From contig JAJEKV010000032.1 in assembly GCA_021234155.1 (NCBI GenBank), positions 14,398,283 through 14,462,282 on the forward strand: DNA of 64,000 nucleotides, written 5' to 3'. Position numbers and translations under genes: made by a program. Of this stretch, positions 23,647-34,423 are shown in pieces (position 1 is the stretch's first letter; each line of letters starts with the position of its first letter). The DNA comes from Isoetes taiwanensis (Eukaryota > Streptophyta > Lycopodiopsida > Isoetales > Isoetaceae). The notes beneath the pieces are model-generated. The model saw only the letters and a list, made by a program, of their open reading frames with translations. It searched no databases and was not told the origin of the DNA.

Positions 23647-24479
23647 TGATGGGTTTTGAGTCAATAATATGATTATCACAAATGTATGAATGTAGTGTCT
23701 AGCAAGATTTTTGCAATTCACAATTATTTGAGTATATATAGTGCATATGAAGATCTAGTGGAGAGCCAGCCACAATATGGTCCCTAATCTCCACTAGGTA
23801 GCACGAGTATAAAACCACAATGGTTCAAAGACAATAAACCATTAAATATTTAAACCTTTAACACTGAAGTATGGTTACTGTTCATCGGGTATTGACTCGT
23901 TTACTGTAGCTCAGTTGACTGAGCATTTCCTCCCTTCTGAGCCGAATCAATCACCTCATTTTTCCGTCCACCGCTGTTATCATTGGTTATCCAATTTGTA
24001 GTCATGATTCCAGTGGTTAAGGAGCCGATCTTCTTTCCTATCTGAGCTTTCTCTTTCGTTTGTATATATCCCACAGGACAAGCTTGGAAAATAAGACGTC
24101 GTTGTAATATCCCACAGGAACATCATTAGGAAAAGGCTTTCGAACCATTGGAACTTATTTTTCAATTTAAATGCTGCAACCTTAGTCATACATTAGGTTT
24201 TCCTTCTACAACAAGCATTTCCTATTGAGCATTGAACTAGCAAACTATACTCAATGTATGCACTTTAGATAGTCACGTAATGCACAAGGTTGTCTGGCCT
24301 ACTGCCACTGCTTCTCATAGGCTGACACATTAGCTCAAGTCTTGATGCAACATATCTTACAACCTTCTGCAATTTGTATGTCAACTTAGAACGTGATTTG
24401 CTCACTTACTCCCTAGATGCATTCACTGCCACTGCTTCTCATGAATGCACCACTGACTTATAAAGCTGAAATCTCATCA
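23647..24479 (-). repeat. 5' LTR of Copia B
   Basis: It begins TGATGGGTTTTGAG and ends CTCATCA. It is about 98-99 percent identical by eye to the LTR at 14191-15016, with a 4-bp and two smaller indels. TATATAT-like sequence near 24062 is a possible promoter element on either strand. Confidence 0.9.
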
Positions 24480-25084
24480 AATTACAATGAAGGTCATAAC
24501 ACCTAGTGTCTTCTTACCACAAGTTGTTGCTGCTAGTTAGATACTCATGGGTCATTAACCAATTTTCTCATAATGGCAAAATCCCTCATGAACCTTTATC
24601 GTGAAAGCGCATCCTGCTTTTATGTTCAACCATGGTGTTTCACTCTAGCCACAATAAGGATCCAATTAATTCTGCGCATAATATCCTTTCATCCAAGATT
24701 AACTAGCTTAGCTATATGCCTCTCAAGAAAAATCTACTCACAACTTGAATGTTATCAATAAGTATTACCCAATAAGTTATAATTGCTACCCATGGCTTAC
24801 TCGTGATATAACATCTCAGGGCACCTTCATGCGTCTCTCAATTTCATGCTTTTGGCTACCTCCACTAGATTGTAGATAACATATATATAAAGCATTGAAA
24901 CACTTCCAAAATATGGTTAGAATAACTCATGCAAGACCCAATCCTCAAATCCTTCACAAAGAACTTACCATAAGTTACGTGTATTATCTTTCATCCCCTT
25001 TTTAAAGAACAAATGCTCTTGTTCAGGGGTGCGGAAATAAGTTGTTTGAAAGGAAGGATTTATACATCACATACCAATTAAATA
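24480..25084. repeat. Right copy of 605-bp duplication flanking Copia B
   Basis: It starts directly after the LTR with AATTACAATGAAGG and ends AATTAAATAT. It repeats 13585-14190 with about 1.2 percent difference, close to the divergence between the LTRs. Confidence 0.9.
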
Positions 25085-25275
25085 TTGAGTACATGTCATG
25101 TGTTTCAGATTAAGAAAAACAAATTCTACACATTTCAAAAGAAATGGAAATTTCTATCCTAGCTTATCTAGAGCATAAGGTGATCCTAGGTAGATCAAGT
25201 CTGGTCTACATCCTTAAGTCACCTCCTAAAAATGCATGAGGCCCGAATTCACATATACAACTCTAATTTAAATGA

Positions 25276-25560
25276 ATGATAGTTATTAGTGCATTATTGA
25301 GCCATCTCATGGAATTCAAGGCACATAACAATGGTAACATCAATCTTTCCAATTCCCAATGGAAAGAAGTTTTAGAAAGACTGACTCCCATAGTGCCAGG
25401 TTTAGTTGAATTGAGGCAGTTGAAGAACAAATGGGACAACCCTTCGGGGCGGGGGTTTTTTAATCCGGGTAGTAATCCGCTTGCTGCGCTTTTGTATTGG
25501 GTCCCATAGACCGATTGGTCTCCGTGGACGATAAAAATACCTTCCTTCCTTCCTTTAGAA
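25276..25560 (+). mobile_element. LINE/SINE 3' end with CCTT repeat tail
   Basis: The segment encodes a short tail ending in FFNPGSNPLAALLYWVP. It contains CCCTTCGGGGCGGGGGTTTT and GGTCTCCGTGGACGATAAAA, and ends in CCTTCCTTCCTT. The last 120 bases match the copy at 8.8-8.95 kb. The differing microsatellite tails suggest an RTE-type 3' end. Confidence 0.65.
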
Positions 25561-26177
25561 CCATTATATTCAAATTCGAGATATAGGAAACTGTGGCTAT
25601 TTTTTTTTTTCAATGCAAGTGTACTCATGAGCAGATGATTCATCGAGAAGCCTTTATTAGAGACCCAAAATTGAAATTTGCATCTGTTGCTTGCCGTGCG
25701 TAAGCCTTTTCCATCTCTCACCTTCGTTGTTTGTTTCTTACACTTTTTATGCCATGCTGCATTGGCAACATCCAATTGAATATATGATTCACACAAGGCT
25801 TTTCCACTTGTTATTTTTCTTTGGTTGTTTTTTCATGAAGAAGAAAGAGAAGACGCAATTTTCACATCATGCCACATTGGCAACATCCAACTATACATAT
25901 GATACATACTAGAATTTTCTTAAAGCCGGACTGTAGCAGAGATTTGGGGAAAATAAAAGAAACAAAGCCAATTGATGATTTAAAGATTGCTTCGCGCCAA
26001 CAGACATTGAATTCTGGCAGGCCGGAAGATTTTGGCGCCCTCTGTTTTCGGTTCCTCAGCAAAACGGCCGCTGTTAAGGCCCGAGAGACAAGCTCCTCTC
26101 GAGCTCGAGAGAGCTATATGTACAAAAATTATCTCTCGCTGCATATGGCGAGAGATAAAAAAAATCGCGAGCATGTG

Positions 26178-26178
<1 letters not shown>

Positions 26179-26241
<63 letters not shown>
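26179..26241. repeat. (GA)n microsatellite
   Basis: An uninterrupted run of about 31 GA units lies some 215 bases downstream of the THOC3 stop codon. Arg/Glu and Leu/Ser repeat frames across it are artefacts. Confidence 0.98.
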
Positions 26242-26242
<1 letters not shown>

Positions 26243-26455
26243 TTAACAAAAAGGAAAAAAGGTCTTCAATATTAGATAAAAGAAATGCACAAATTTAGAT
26301 CTCTCCATGCCAATATTCTAAATAAAATAGCTGGTGATCTGCCATCTCCATCTCCATCTGTTCCAATGAAGGATAAAACAATTAACAGCATTACTGCTGT
26401 GCACTAAAGAAGTATACACAGTTGACCTCTTCAAACGGGAATGAGAATTTCAATT

Positions 26456-29400
26456 CTATGGATTCTCAAAACCGAAAATGCGGAAAATACCTGCGAGGAT
26501 TCAAATTGTAAGAATACAGGATCAAAGGGACATGCAAGAAGAAGATATGACCATACCTTCATCCGCTTGATATTTGTTCTTATCATCTGCAGCAAATGCT
26601 AGCAGATTATATTTCGGGTTCCATTCTACACTATTCATTGCTGCTTTGGATGGTATTTGATAAATAGATCTACCTGTATCTACTTCTGCCTGCAAAATCA
26701 GTCATATAAAAAGGACCCTAAGTCATAATCATGTCAGGATTTTATTAAGGCAATGATATGACGGACACATAGCTTATTCAGACAAAAGTACAATAAGCTG
26801 ATATATGACAATGCTTACAAGCTGATAATATAATCCAATCTCTTACAATGTCAATGAAAAGATCTTCACTAGCTGAAGCAAGGTATTGTCCATCATGATT
26901 GAAGCTTATTGTTCTTACAGGCCACCTGTAAACCAAATAAAACGGAAAGTTTTAAACCCTACTGCTGGACAAGCTGATACTTGTTTCAATGTGCGGTAAC
27001 AGAAATAATAAAATGTATTACGTTAAGGAGATTAATATGTCCAAGTACATAGGTTATGATGATTCCCATATAGAAAATACTGCAAAGTCCATATTTTCTG
27101 CCTTGTCAATAAGCACGGGTGAATTAGGACTTCGCAGGCAAAATGGCAAAGGCCATGTATCTCAAATATATACATATATTAACCTATGTGATATAGTCCT
27201 TACATATATATAATTCTTCCATTTTCGAGAAGAAAAATGCAGCAATCAATGTTAACTACATACGAATTCCAGCAATGCAAAAGAAACAAGGAAAAATACT
27301 TACTCTAGCTTTGTAAATGTTCGCACACACAACATCTCAGATACATCCCAAAGACTCACAAGAGCATCAGCACTTCCAACTGCAAAATACCTGAAGTGAT
27401 GCACAAGTTTACTGAAAAACAGGTCTATAAAGCATCAGCATATCATCAATTTCCGTGGTAACCTTCCAGTTGGATCGATAGCAATGCAATAGCATCCTGC
27501 AGTGTGAGCAACAAGTGTTTGAAGAGTTTGAAGGGATGGGTATGCTAGCACTTCAACAGTACCTGCATGTTCAATGCAAACCATAACCGCTAGTCATATT
27601 CCATTCTGTAAAGCCAGCTGCCAATCTCATAGAAACAGTTTACCATTTCCAGTTGTGAGAAAGAACAACTCGCCAGTTGAATTCCATGCAATTTCATTCA
27701 CCTAAAAGTTAAACATGTACTCAGGAAACATTTGATTTATGCTGTGAAGAATTGTATTAAAAAAGGTACCTCATAAGGGAATTTGCGTTTATTTATGGGT
27801 TTAAACTTCCGAACATCAACAATAGTTAATTCGTCATCCTGGACCATATTTATGCATAAGTGATAAATCTACCAACTGTTCCATGAGGAAGACAGAAGTA
27901 AAAAAAAATAATTAAAGAGGTTAAGCTCAGAGAAAAGCGTACTTCATGGCTCAAAATCATTAACGAAAACTAAGACCAAGACAATTTACATACTCTGTTA
28001 CCAACAGCAATGTGGGTGCCGTCTGGTTTAAATGTGATGTTTATATTCTCGCCGCTAAGTTCAACTTGTTGAGAACACTTTCCAGCTGCAGTACAGCAAA
28101 TTAGAGTTATATTTCAAAGTGAAAAGAGCGAACATGTTCCAAATCATGGTCCAGCAACTCCACTTAGAATTTCCAAATATTCCAAAGAATTTGACTACCG
28201 TGTTCAAAACCTCTCCAAAAATAATCGGCATTTTTTTAGCAATTTTTTAAAACACAAATTCTTCAGGGATATGAAAGTGTAGTGAATCTTGTAGGACAGG
28301 ACAGCTTAAATTAATGCTGTCAGATTTGTTCCCAGAAAATGGCTGACTCATGGACGCTTACACATTCTGATATAAGGAGAAATGATGGCATTATACTCAA
28401 GTGTCTGATCAAAAGAACCCAAGGATGCTTGGTCTGTATGGGCAAGCTACAGTTTAGAATAGCAAGATATGGCGCTTCTCATGAAACACCTCGTAGGACT
28501 GACGAACGAGGTCTCAAATTATTTATCAAACCGTTTTGTGAAACCATGTGCACATAACACCCAGAATACGCATAATCAAACCATTTATGAAACCAGGCGC
28601 ATATAATACCCAGAATTCGCATAGTTAACATGTTATACAATATAAGCTGCTGTACAATTCCAAGGTTATTCTGGAGTGAGTGGCATGCAATGGTGTACAA
28701 ATCCAACTCCTAAGCCGCATTTTGGTCCTCTCTCCTTTGTCCTTTTGTTAGCTGATTAATTGTTATACCCCTGAACTCATGGACCGTACTAATCTTAACA
28801 TTCAAAATGGCATGAATAATATTGAAGAGAACAATCTATACTACTCACTCCGGGCATCCCAAAGACGTACGGTTTTGTCTCCTGACGCAGTTGCAAGCAG
28901 ATCAGCATGTTTTGGATCCCAGCAGAGCTGATCCACACTATCGCTATGTCCCTTCAATTCAAGATCTTTGTCTTTTCCTTTACTCTGCATAGCAATAATA
29001 AACAGTTGAGAAGAGTGCCAGTATCACCATCTACACATAAGAAAAGAAAAAAATCAAAGTTCCCAGATTACTGTAGACTCGTCATGCTTATATCTGTTTA
29101 TCGAAAGACCCTTTCTTCCCTCAAGGCCAACCAAAGAAGGAAGAAAGTTCAATAAAGGAAGTTCGTGTGCTACCATCAAGGCCAACCAAAGAAGGAAGAA
29201 AGTTCAATAAAGGAAGTTCGTGTGCTACCAGGCAGTTACAACGTATGAGTTGGGTTGTGAAAACCAACAAAGCCTAAGCACCTGATGGTAATTTGGGTCC
29301 GAAATGGGATTTTATTTAAAGCTACACACTCATAACTGGTCACTTATAAAATTGAGACATGCACCAATTTATGAAATGTACATAGAGATTTGAGCCTTAC

Positions 29401-29709
29401 TTGATTACTTAATTACGATAACGTCCCAAGGAGACTAAAAATGATACATACGTGTCCATGAGGTTCGATGTGCCAGATTCGAGCAGTTTGATCAACAGAA
29501 CCTGAGGCAAGTTTTCTTCCGGTACAATTCCAAGCCACAGAATGCACTTTCTTCTTGTGGCCCACGTATTCGCGTATGTGAAGATTCTTGAAATAAGATT
29601 TAGCAGAAAATGGAGGAGGCTGAGCTTGAGAAATTACTGCGAGCGCATTGGTAGAGTTGTTAGGTGCGGAAGCAGCATTGGACACTGACGGCTCTGCCGG
29701 AGTTGCCAT
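26456..29709 (-). CDS. THOC3: THO complex subunit 3 (TEX1), WD40 protein, 10 exons
   Basis: This encodes the WD40 subunit of the nuclear THO/TREX complex, which couples transcription to mRNA export and small-RNA biogenesis. I placed exons at 29452-29709, 28849-28984, 27994-28085, 27770-27838, 27644-27701, 27463-27562, 27304-27390, 26847-26925, 26557-26689 and 26456-26490. All introns are GT-AG with phases that fit, giving 1047 bases, 348 residues and a TAG stop. The first exon has YVGHKKKVHSVAWN and SGSVDQTARIWHIEPHGH, and later exons have GHSDSVDQLCWDP, SGENINITFKPDGTH, HTAGCYCIAIDP and SASEDLFIDI, ending VFRIFGFENP. These match plant TEX1 family blocks in order across the beta-propeller. 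About 40 residues rich in Ala, Ser, Asn and Pro precede the first repeat, somewhat longer than in Arabidopsis from memory. The gene appears intact. Introns are free of large elements but contain small tandem duplications. Confidence 0.95.
28526..28625. repeat. Tandem repeat in THOC3 intron 2, two 50-bp units
   Basis: Two adjacent diverged units begin TCAAACC and share CCCAGAATACGCATA / CCCAGAATTCGCATA. They lie in the long intron between the second and third exons. Confidence 0.75.
29121..29230. repeat. Tandem repeat in THOC3 intron 1, two 55-bp units
   Basis: The unit starting TCAAGGCCAACCAAAG and ending GTGTGCTACCA is repeated head to tail with no visible differences, so the duplication is very recent. 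Confidence 0.95.
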
Positions 29710-29730
29710 TTCAAATTTCTAATGCATCAT

Positions 29731-29739
29731 TTAGGGTTT
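29731..29739 (-). promoter_or_regulatory. Telo-box-like motif upstream of THOC3
   Basis: On the minus strand AAACCCTAA lies 22-30 bases before the start codon. This motif is frequent in 5' regions of plant housekeeping and ribosome-related genes. Its role here is inferred from position only. Confidence 0.4.
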
Positions 29740-30192
29740 AAGGACCTCATTTTTGTTTTCATGCATTCCTTAAAACTGAAAAAATCATCTTCAAAAATGT
29801 CATATTTTCTTATGTCTTAAGTTACCCCATACACAATTGCATAACCTTATCTATCGTCAAATTCGTTATACGTTTTCAATTGAATTTCTCACAAAACTCC
29901 ATGGCTACAATGTGCTAGGTTGAAGTAAAAATATGCGCTTGTATATGGACCATACAAATCAGAAACTACTACGAAACTGCTAGTAAAAAGCATTAACATT
30001 AATAATACCAACATATAAGATAAAGAAGAAGAAGCAATTTTTACATTATGAATATATCTATTGAACATTACTTGTTTATGTATATTGAGTATTATTTATA
30101 TCACCCTCATCATCTATACACGGCCTACCTATGTTTCAAGCGTGTACATGACCTACCTATGTACCTAAAACAAATGGATATGCTTCAACTAA
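29740..30192. other. Spacer between THOC3 and the mannanase gene
   Basis: This AT-rich 450-base spacer holds the 5' region of THOC3 and the 3' region of the mannanase gene. Both genes run leftward. I see no further gene here. Confidence 0.6.
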
Positions 30193-31494
30193 TTACTTTG
30201 GAGGTCCACGTTGACCGGAGTAACCAGCACGTTCAAGTTCACCAATTCGAACTACAATACCATTTGATTCCCAATCACGAGGTGGTATTGTATCGCCGTA
30301 TAACACCCATATGCAACCTCCTGTTGCCGGTTCCGCACCTCCAAATATATCTTGGAACACATCATGGAAAAACACGAGCTTCTCTTGGAAGTTTGAATTC
30401 CCAAGCCCAAACTCCCCAAACAAGACAGGTTTTTGCAATGTTACATGGGCATCATACTTGTGCTCTGCAACCCACTCTTGTGCATATCTTAGTTGGCCTT
30501 CCAAAGTACGTATCCATGGCATCCATTTAGGATAAAAATGAGCTGAAGCATAATCAATGTTTGGGTTTAGATTGTGCCTAACAAAATCAATTCCTGGACG
30601 AGGATCTTCTCCATTTAGTCTTTCATGTGGATTGATGTAAAACCCTTCTGCCCCATTAGAAAGCAAATGTTTTTTGTCTATAGACTTCACAAAAGTTGAA
30701 ATCTCATTGGTCCATGCCTCCATTGCACCACCAGAAGGGTCACTATGACATCGCGGCTCATTCAAAAGCTCCCAAGAGAAAATAGTTGGATCTTGACTAT
30801 ATTTTACTCCAGTGAAGTGATTGACTCTATTTAGGAGCATATTTATATAATCTTTGAAAAGGCCTTTTGTCCTCTCATCTGTAAAGAATTTGTCTTCAGG
30901 ATGACGGCCACCTTGAGATCTATTTGCCCATTGAACGTAAAGGAGTTTGCCACCATAATCAGGCCAATTATTACCAAATGGGATGAGCACCTTAAAGCCA
31001 AGCCTTTTGGCCTCAGAAATCACAAAATCCAAGCCCAACATTGCATCGTGATTATAATGACCAGGGCTTGTTTGCCATGCATCTGGATCATCAACTGCAT
31101 TCCTCCAACCATTTGTACGAAATACGTTGAATCCTAGATGACGTGCTCTCTCTAAAAAAGAAGTTATCTGTGGCCAATTCTGGTGATCTTGGGCCATGTA
31201 AGGCAACCAGTAACCGTTAAATCCGTTAACGTAGAAAGGTCGGCCATTGAGAGAAAACTCGGTGCCATTGACGCGAACCCAGCCACTATTTTGAGCATGA
31301 GTGGGGTAAGCATGGGCATGGTGGTGTGTGTCATTGTGGTGGATATGGCGATGATGTTTGGAATCGGTATGGTGATGGCCAGTATGGTTCGGATGGTGGT
31401 CAATGTGATATGCACCATGAGCTACAGTAGAAAGCGCACATAGTAAGAAGATGCCACCAACAATGGTGATCGTGCAAGGTCGCTTGAAGGCCAT
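30193..31494 (-). CDS. Secreted endo-1,4-beta-mannanase (GH5), His-rich N-terminus
   Basis: The 433-residue product is a glycoside hydrolase family 5 enzyme that hydrolyses internal beta-1,4-mannosidic bonds of cell-wall mannans. Residues 1-28 form a signal peptide (hydrophobic core IVGGIFLLCALSTVA, cleavage near HGAY), so it should act in the wall. Residues 30-66 hold 17 histidines, a feature I do not know from typical plant mannanases. The catalytic domain runs from about 70 to 425. Arg126 lies in GFNVFRTNGW, the acid/base Glu246 in WELLNEPRC, His319 and Tyr321 in SAHFYP, the nucleophile Glu361 in VLFGEFG, and Trp396 in GGCIWVLYG. All expected active-site residues are present. The gene is one uninterrupted frame, whereas most plant MAN genes have introns. 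A TTATTTAAA stretch about 40 bases upstream could be a TATA box. Confidence 0.93.
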   Translation of the reverse strand: MAFKRPCTITIVGGIFLLCALSTVAHGAYHIDHHPNHTGHHHTDSKHHRHIHHNDTHHHAHAYPTHAQNSGWVRVNGTEFSLNGRPFYVNGFNGYWLPYMAQDHQNWPQITSFLERARHLGFNVFRTNGWRNAVDDPDAWQTSPGHYNHDAMLGLDFVISEAKRLGFKVLIPFGNNWPDYGGKLLYVQWANRSQGGRHPEDKFFTDERTKGLFKDYINMLLNRVNHFTGVKYSQDPTIFSWELLNEPRCHSDPSGGAMEAWTNEISTFVKSIDKKHLLSNGAEGFYINPHERLNGEDPRPGIDFVRHNLNPNIDYASAHFYPKWMPWIRTLEGQLRYAQEWVAEHKYDAHVTLQKPVLFGEFGLGNSNFQEKLVFFHDVFQDIFGGAEPATGGCIWVLYGDTIPPRDWESNGIVVRIGELERAGYSGQRGPPK

Positions 31495-34230
31495 ATTGCT
31501 GAGTACGCGAATGACGTTTGAAGCTTGGGTTTAAATAAGTATTCATAAGAAAAAGGCTGGCGAGGACCTTTTCCCTATTTGCAGCGTACATATTTCTAAT
31601 AAGCCTTTTTCGATAGAATAGCTTATTAGCTTATTAGCTTATTTCATTTATTTCGATAGAATTACTAAAACTATATTTCTAATAAGCCTTTTTAGAAGTA
31701 TGCCTTTAGAATATTCTTATTTGATGCTTAGTGCATCCATCGCCATAGCCGTAAAGCCATCACAGATCCGGCCATACACAGATTCGGCCATACAGGCTAA
31801 GCAGAAGCCAACAAAAAATTACATTTCTTCCGCATCCAGCCATTTAGGCGCAAAAATCCAACTTCGCATCGAAAATCCGCCACTCGTCGCATGCAAGCAT
31901 CATCGATCATCCAATCTTCTATTTCGGTCATCCAATCTTCTACTTAAATCTACTTTGTCTTATAAACAGATCAAATCAATTGATATACAGCCTCTCCTCT
32001 TACGAAAAAAACTTTCCAACAGCATATCTCCGCTACAGACTGCCCGCCCTACACCATTTTTTGCACAATATGCACCAAAATTTAAATTTTTGCCTTAGTA
32101 TTTTGATGCGTGAAATAAAAATTATATGGTACCTGTTGATATAATCAATCCACCATTAAAAATTTAACCTTTACAAATCCGATGCCACACTTAAATAACA
32201 TTTAGAATCATAAATCGCATCGATCCGCGACAGCGGATCGGCATTCTAGAATAGGGCGAGCATGCATGTCTTGCATGCATGCGGGCGGCGCATGCCCTTT
32301 CTGGCTAGGGTTTCGCTATTTTAGACGTGGTTCTGCATCTTCGTCTCATCGGCGCTTCCTCTTCTCTCAGCAGTACCTTATTCTCTTTGAACCCACCCTC
32401 CCCCCCTTCTTTGTTTATTGTATTGTGCATAAATTTTTGTTTATCATGTTCTTCTTCCACCCGCTGGGTGATGCTATCCTCTGGTATGTTTGTGTTGTCT
32501 CGTTTGTTGTGTTGGTGATGTGCGGGTTCGGGTTGGCGGCGGCATCCGTTTTCGACTTCTCCATCGGGGGTTTTGGGAGCGATTTTTATGCCTTCCGTTT
32601 GTCTAAGCCCCTTCAGAAGGAAGGCTTATCACTAGGTTTTTCCTCGAAAACCCGAAGGGCGAGGTTTTTTTAATCCCGGTGATAAGCTTTCGGCAGGTAC
32701 ATCAGCCACTCATCTATTAGCATTGTATTTTTTGGGGTCCAAATGATATAATTGGATTTCCCCTTTATTTTTTGTGGATAGTTCGCATGTGTGCGGCTAT
32801 CCACTGTCCACCATTGTAGAAAATCTGCTGAGATGAATGAGAAGCCTATCTATAAATATAATATACAAGAAATTTATCGCGGCGGCCAACATTTCTCTTG
32901 CCCAACTCGCAGCAAAGTAAATTTTTGTATCAAGTCAAAAAGGATCTCAGTTATGGGCTTGAGAAATTGAACTAAATGTGTCTAAGTTGGACAACTGTAA
33001 TCTCCAAATTATTTCCCAAAAAACTTAAAAGCCACGCTTTTGGCCGCCGCAACCATTTGTTATATAGCACGAAAGACCTCGCTTCTGCCTTTGGTTCTAT
33101 AATTAAGTTGTTTCAGCTTTGGGTGGTTCAAGAAGGGGTGTCATCATCTTACATGATCTAGATATGTAGTTTTATAGAATACATACACCTTATTAATCTG
33201 AATGTTAAGAACCAACCCGATTCTCTTTGGTTGGAATGATAGAATAGCAATTCAAATGGTCCGGAAAAAAAAAAAAAAAAAAAAAGGAAATGAATAAAAG
33301 GGAATAGTGAGCACCCCCTATTCGGGGGAGCCACCATGGTCCACTTGGCTAGACTCAATTTGATGGGCCATCTGTGCATCGCATACCCCTTCTTTGCATC
33401 GCAACACAATGATGGGAGCTTCATGCTGAGGGTTTTGGCAACATGGATCTAGGGTTTTGGCACAGGGGCTGGATAATTGGCTCTGATTGCACATATAGAA
33501 GGCATCCTAGGATATTGATGTGCCTATTTTTGTGTGAAATCGCAAGGTCTAAATGAAATGTGCTCATCAAATAGACGTCGTGAGAGTGAGAGCGAGAGCC
33601 AAGTTATAATTATATGATTTGGGAGTTCTTGCCACGCGGCATCCTTTTATACCAACGCTTCATTTTGCATTCCGTCTTCTCGGTCTCGGATTTTCTCGGC
33701 TTTGAATTTTCCATTACTCTTGCTATTAGTGATGCATTCTCTTTCTCAGTTTCCAAAGTGGTTTCTTGCATCAAATTGTTGATCTATCCCGATCGCGAGA
33801 TTAAGGAGCATAATGTAATGGAATTTGTTTTCTAAGATTATAGCCTTGCATTGGTATTGGGAATTAATGTTAATGCTATACAAACCATACCACTTTATCG
33901 TAAATGTGGTTTTTAATAGAACAACAGGTGTAAAAGGGGAGGGACATGAAAGCAAAGGGACTGTGGCAGGACAAAAACAACAAAAAGACAACAGAGATAG
34001 CGAAAACCAAGAATCGTGAAGAATCTAGACCAGCATGGTTGGATGCATGCCACTAATTTGAGAAGGCAATTTCTAATGCAGGATTCCACTTTGCTAAGTG
34101 ATTAATGGTTATGATACTTAAGAAAAAAAAAATTAACGAAGGGAAATTTAGTTGAAGGTGGGCATCATTTAAAATATCCTTAGGTAAAAATTTAATGACT
34201 TTTAAAGCACAGTAGAAGCGCCAGAACTAC
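31495..34230. other. Gene-poor spacer with LINE tail debris
   Basis: No gene is supportable. At 32630-32680 the sequence CGAAGGGCGAGGTTTTTTTAATCCCGG resembles, in two halves, the LINE 3' ends at 8.8 and 25.4 kb. RY-like CATGCATG motifs lie near 32262-32281, and a 20-base A run lies near 33267. Hydrophobic frames around 32.3-32.7 kb have no recognisable domain. Confidence 0.5.
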
Positions 34231-34237
34231 CGATGCC

Positions 34238-34423
34238 GTGGCCGGCGGTATTTTGCTCCAGCCTTCTTGTCGCATCGCCACAGCCAGTTCCAGCAGCGCA
34301 CTGCCGCCAAACCTACACTCAGATATCTTATGTCTGTCTTTTTTTGCACAGAAAAATGCCAAGCTTCAGCCCGTGCACTATGGAAGTAGTTTTTTCCTGG
34401 CTATGGGTTCGTTGGCTATCTGA
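34238..34423 (+). other. Unrecognised short ORF, transit-peptide-like
   Basis: The 61-codon frame starts MAGGILLQPS and is rich in Ser, Ala and Leu with few acidic residues, like an organellar transit peptide. It shows no domain and ends in a stop. It lies just left of the Merlin transposon. It could be a first exon of a disrupted gene or chance. Confidence 0.2.

Larger units (their letters stand above)
14191..24479 (-). mobile_element. Ty1/Copia retrotransposon B with nested insertions
   Basis: The element runs between LTRs at 14191-15016 and 23647-24479 on the minus strand, with primer-binding site, gag, protease, integrase, reverse transcriptase and RNase H in Copia order. A 5'-truncated LINE (15936-16670) and a 3.6 kb DNA transposon (16988-20580) sit inside the reverse transcriptase. 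The LTRs differ by roughly 11 substitutions and three small indels, so the insertion is fairly young. Frameshifts and stops nevertheless break the polyprotein. Instead of a 5-bp target duplication the element is bordered by 605-bp direct repeats. Confidence 0.9.

Noticed and set aside
25980-26298. Leu/Ser and Arg/Glu repeat proteins
   Set aside because: They are translations of the (GA)n microsatellite.
30048-30530. 160-codon plus-strand frame over the mannanase 3' end
   Set aside because: It is a shadow of the mannanase gene on the opposite strand, without motifs.
32266-32673. 135-codon hydrophobic plus-strand frame
   Set aside because: It overlaps LINE-tail-like DNA, shows no domain, and its hydrophobicity comes from T-rich sequence.
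33158-33424. 88-codon minus-strand frame with poly-Phe
   Set aside because: The Phe run is translation of an A tract, and no other feature supports a gene.
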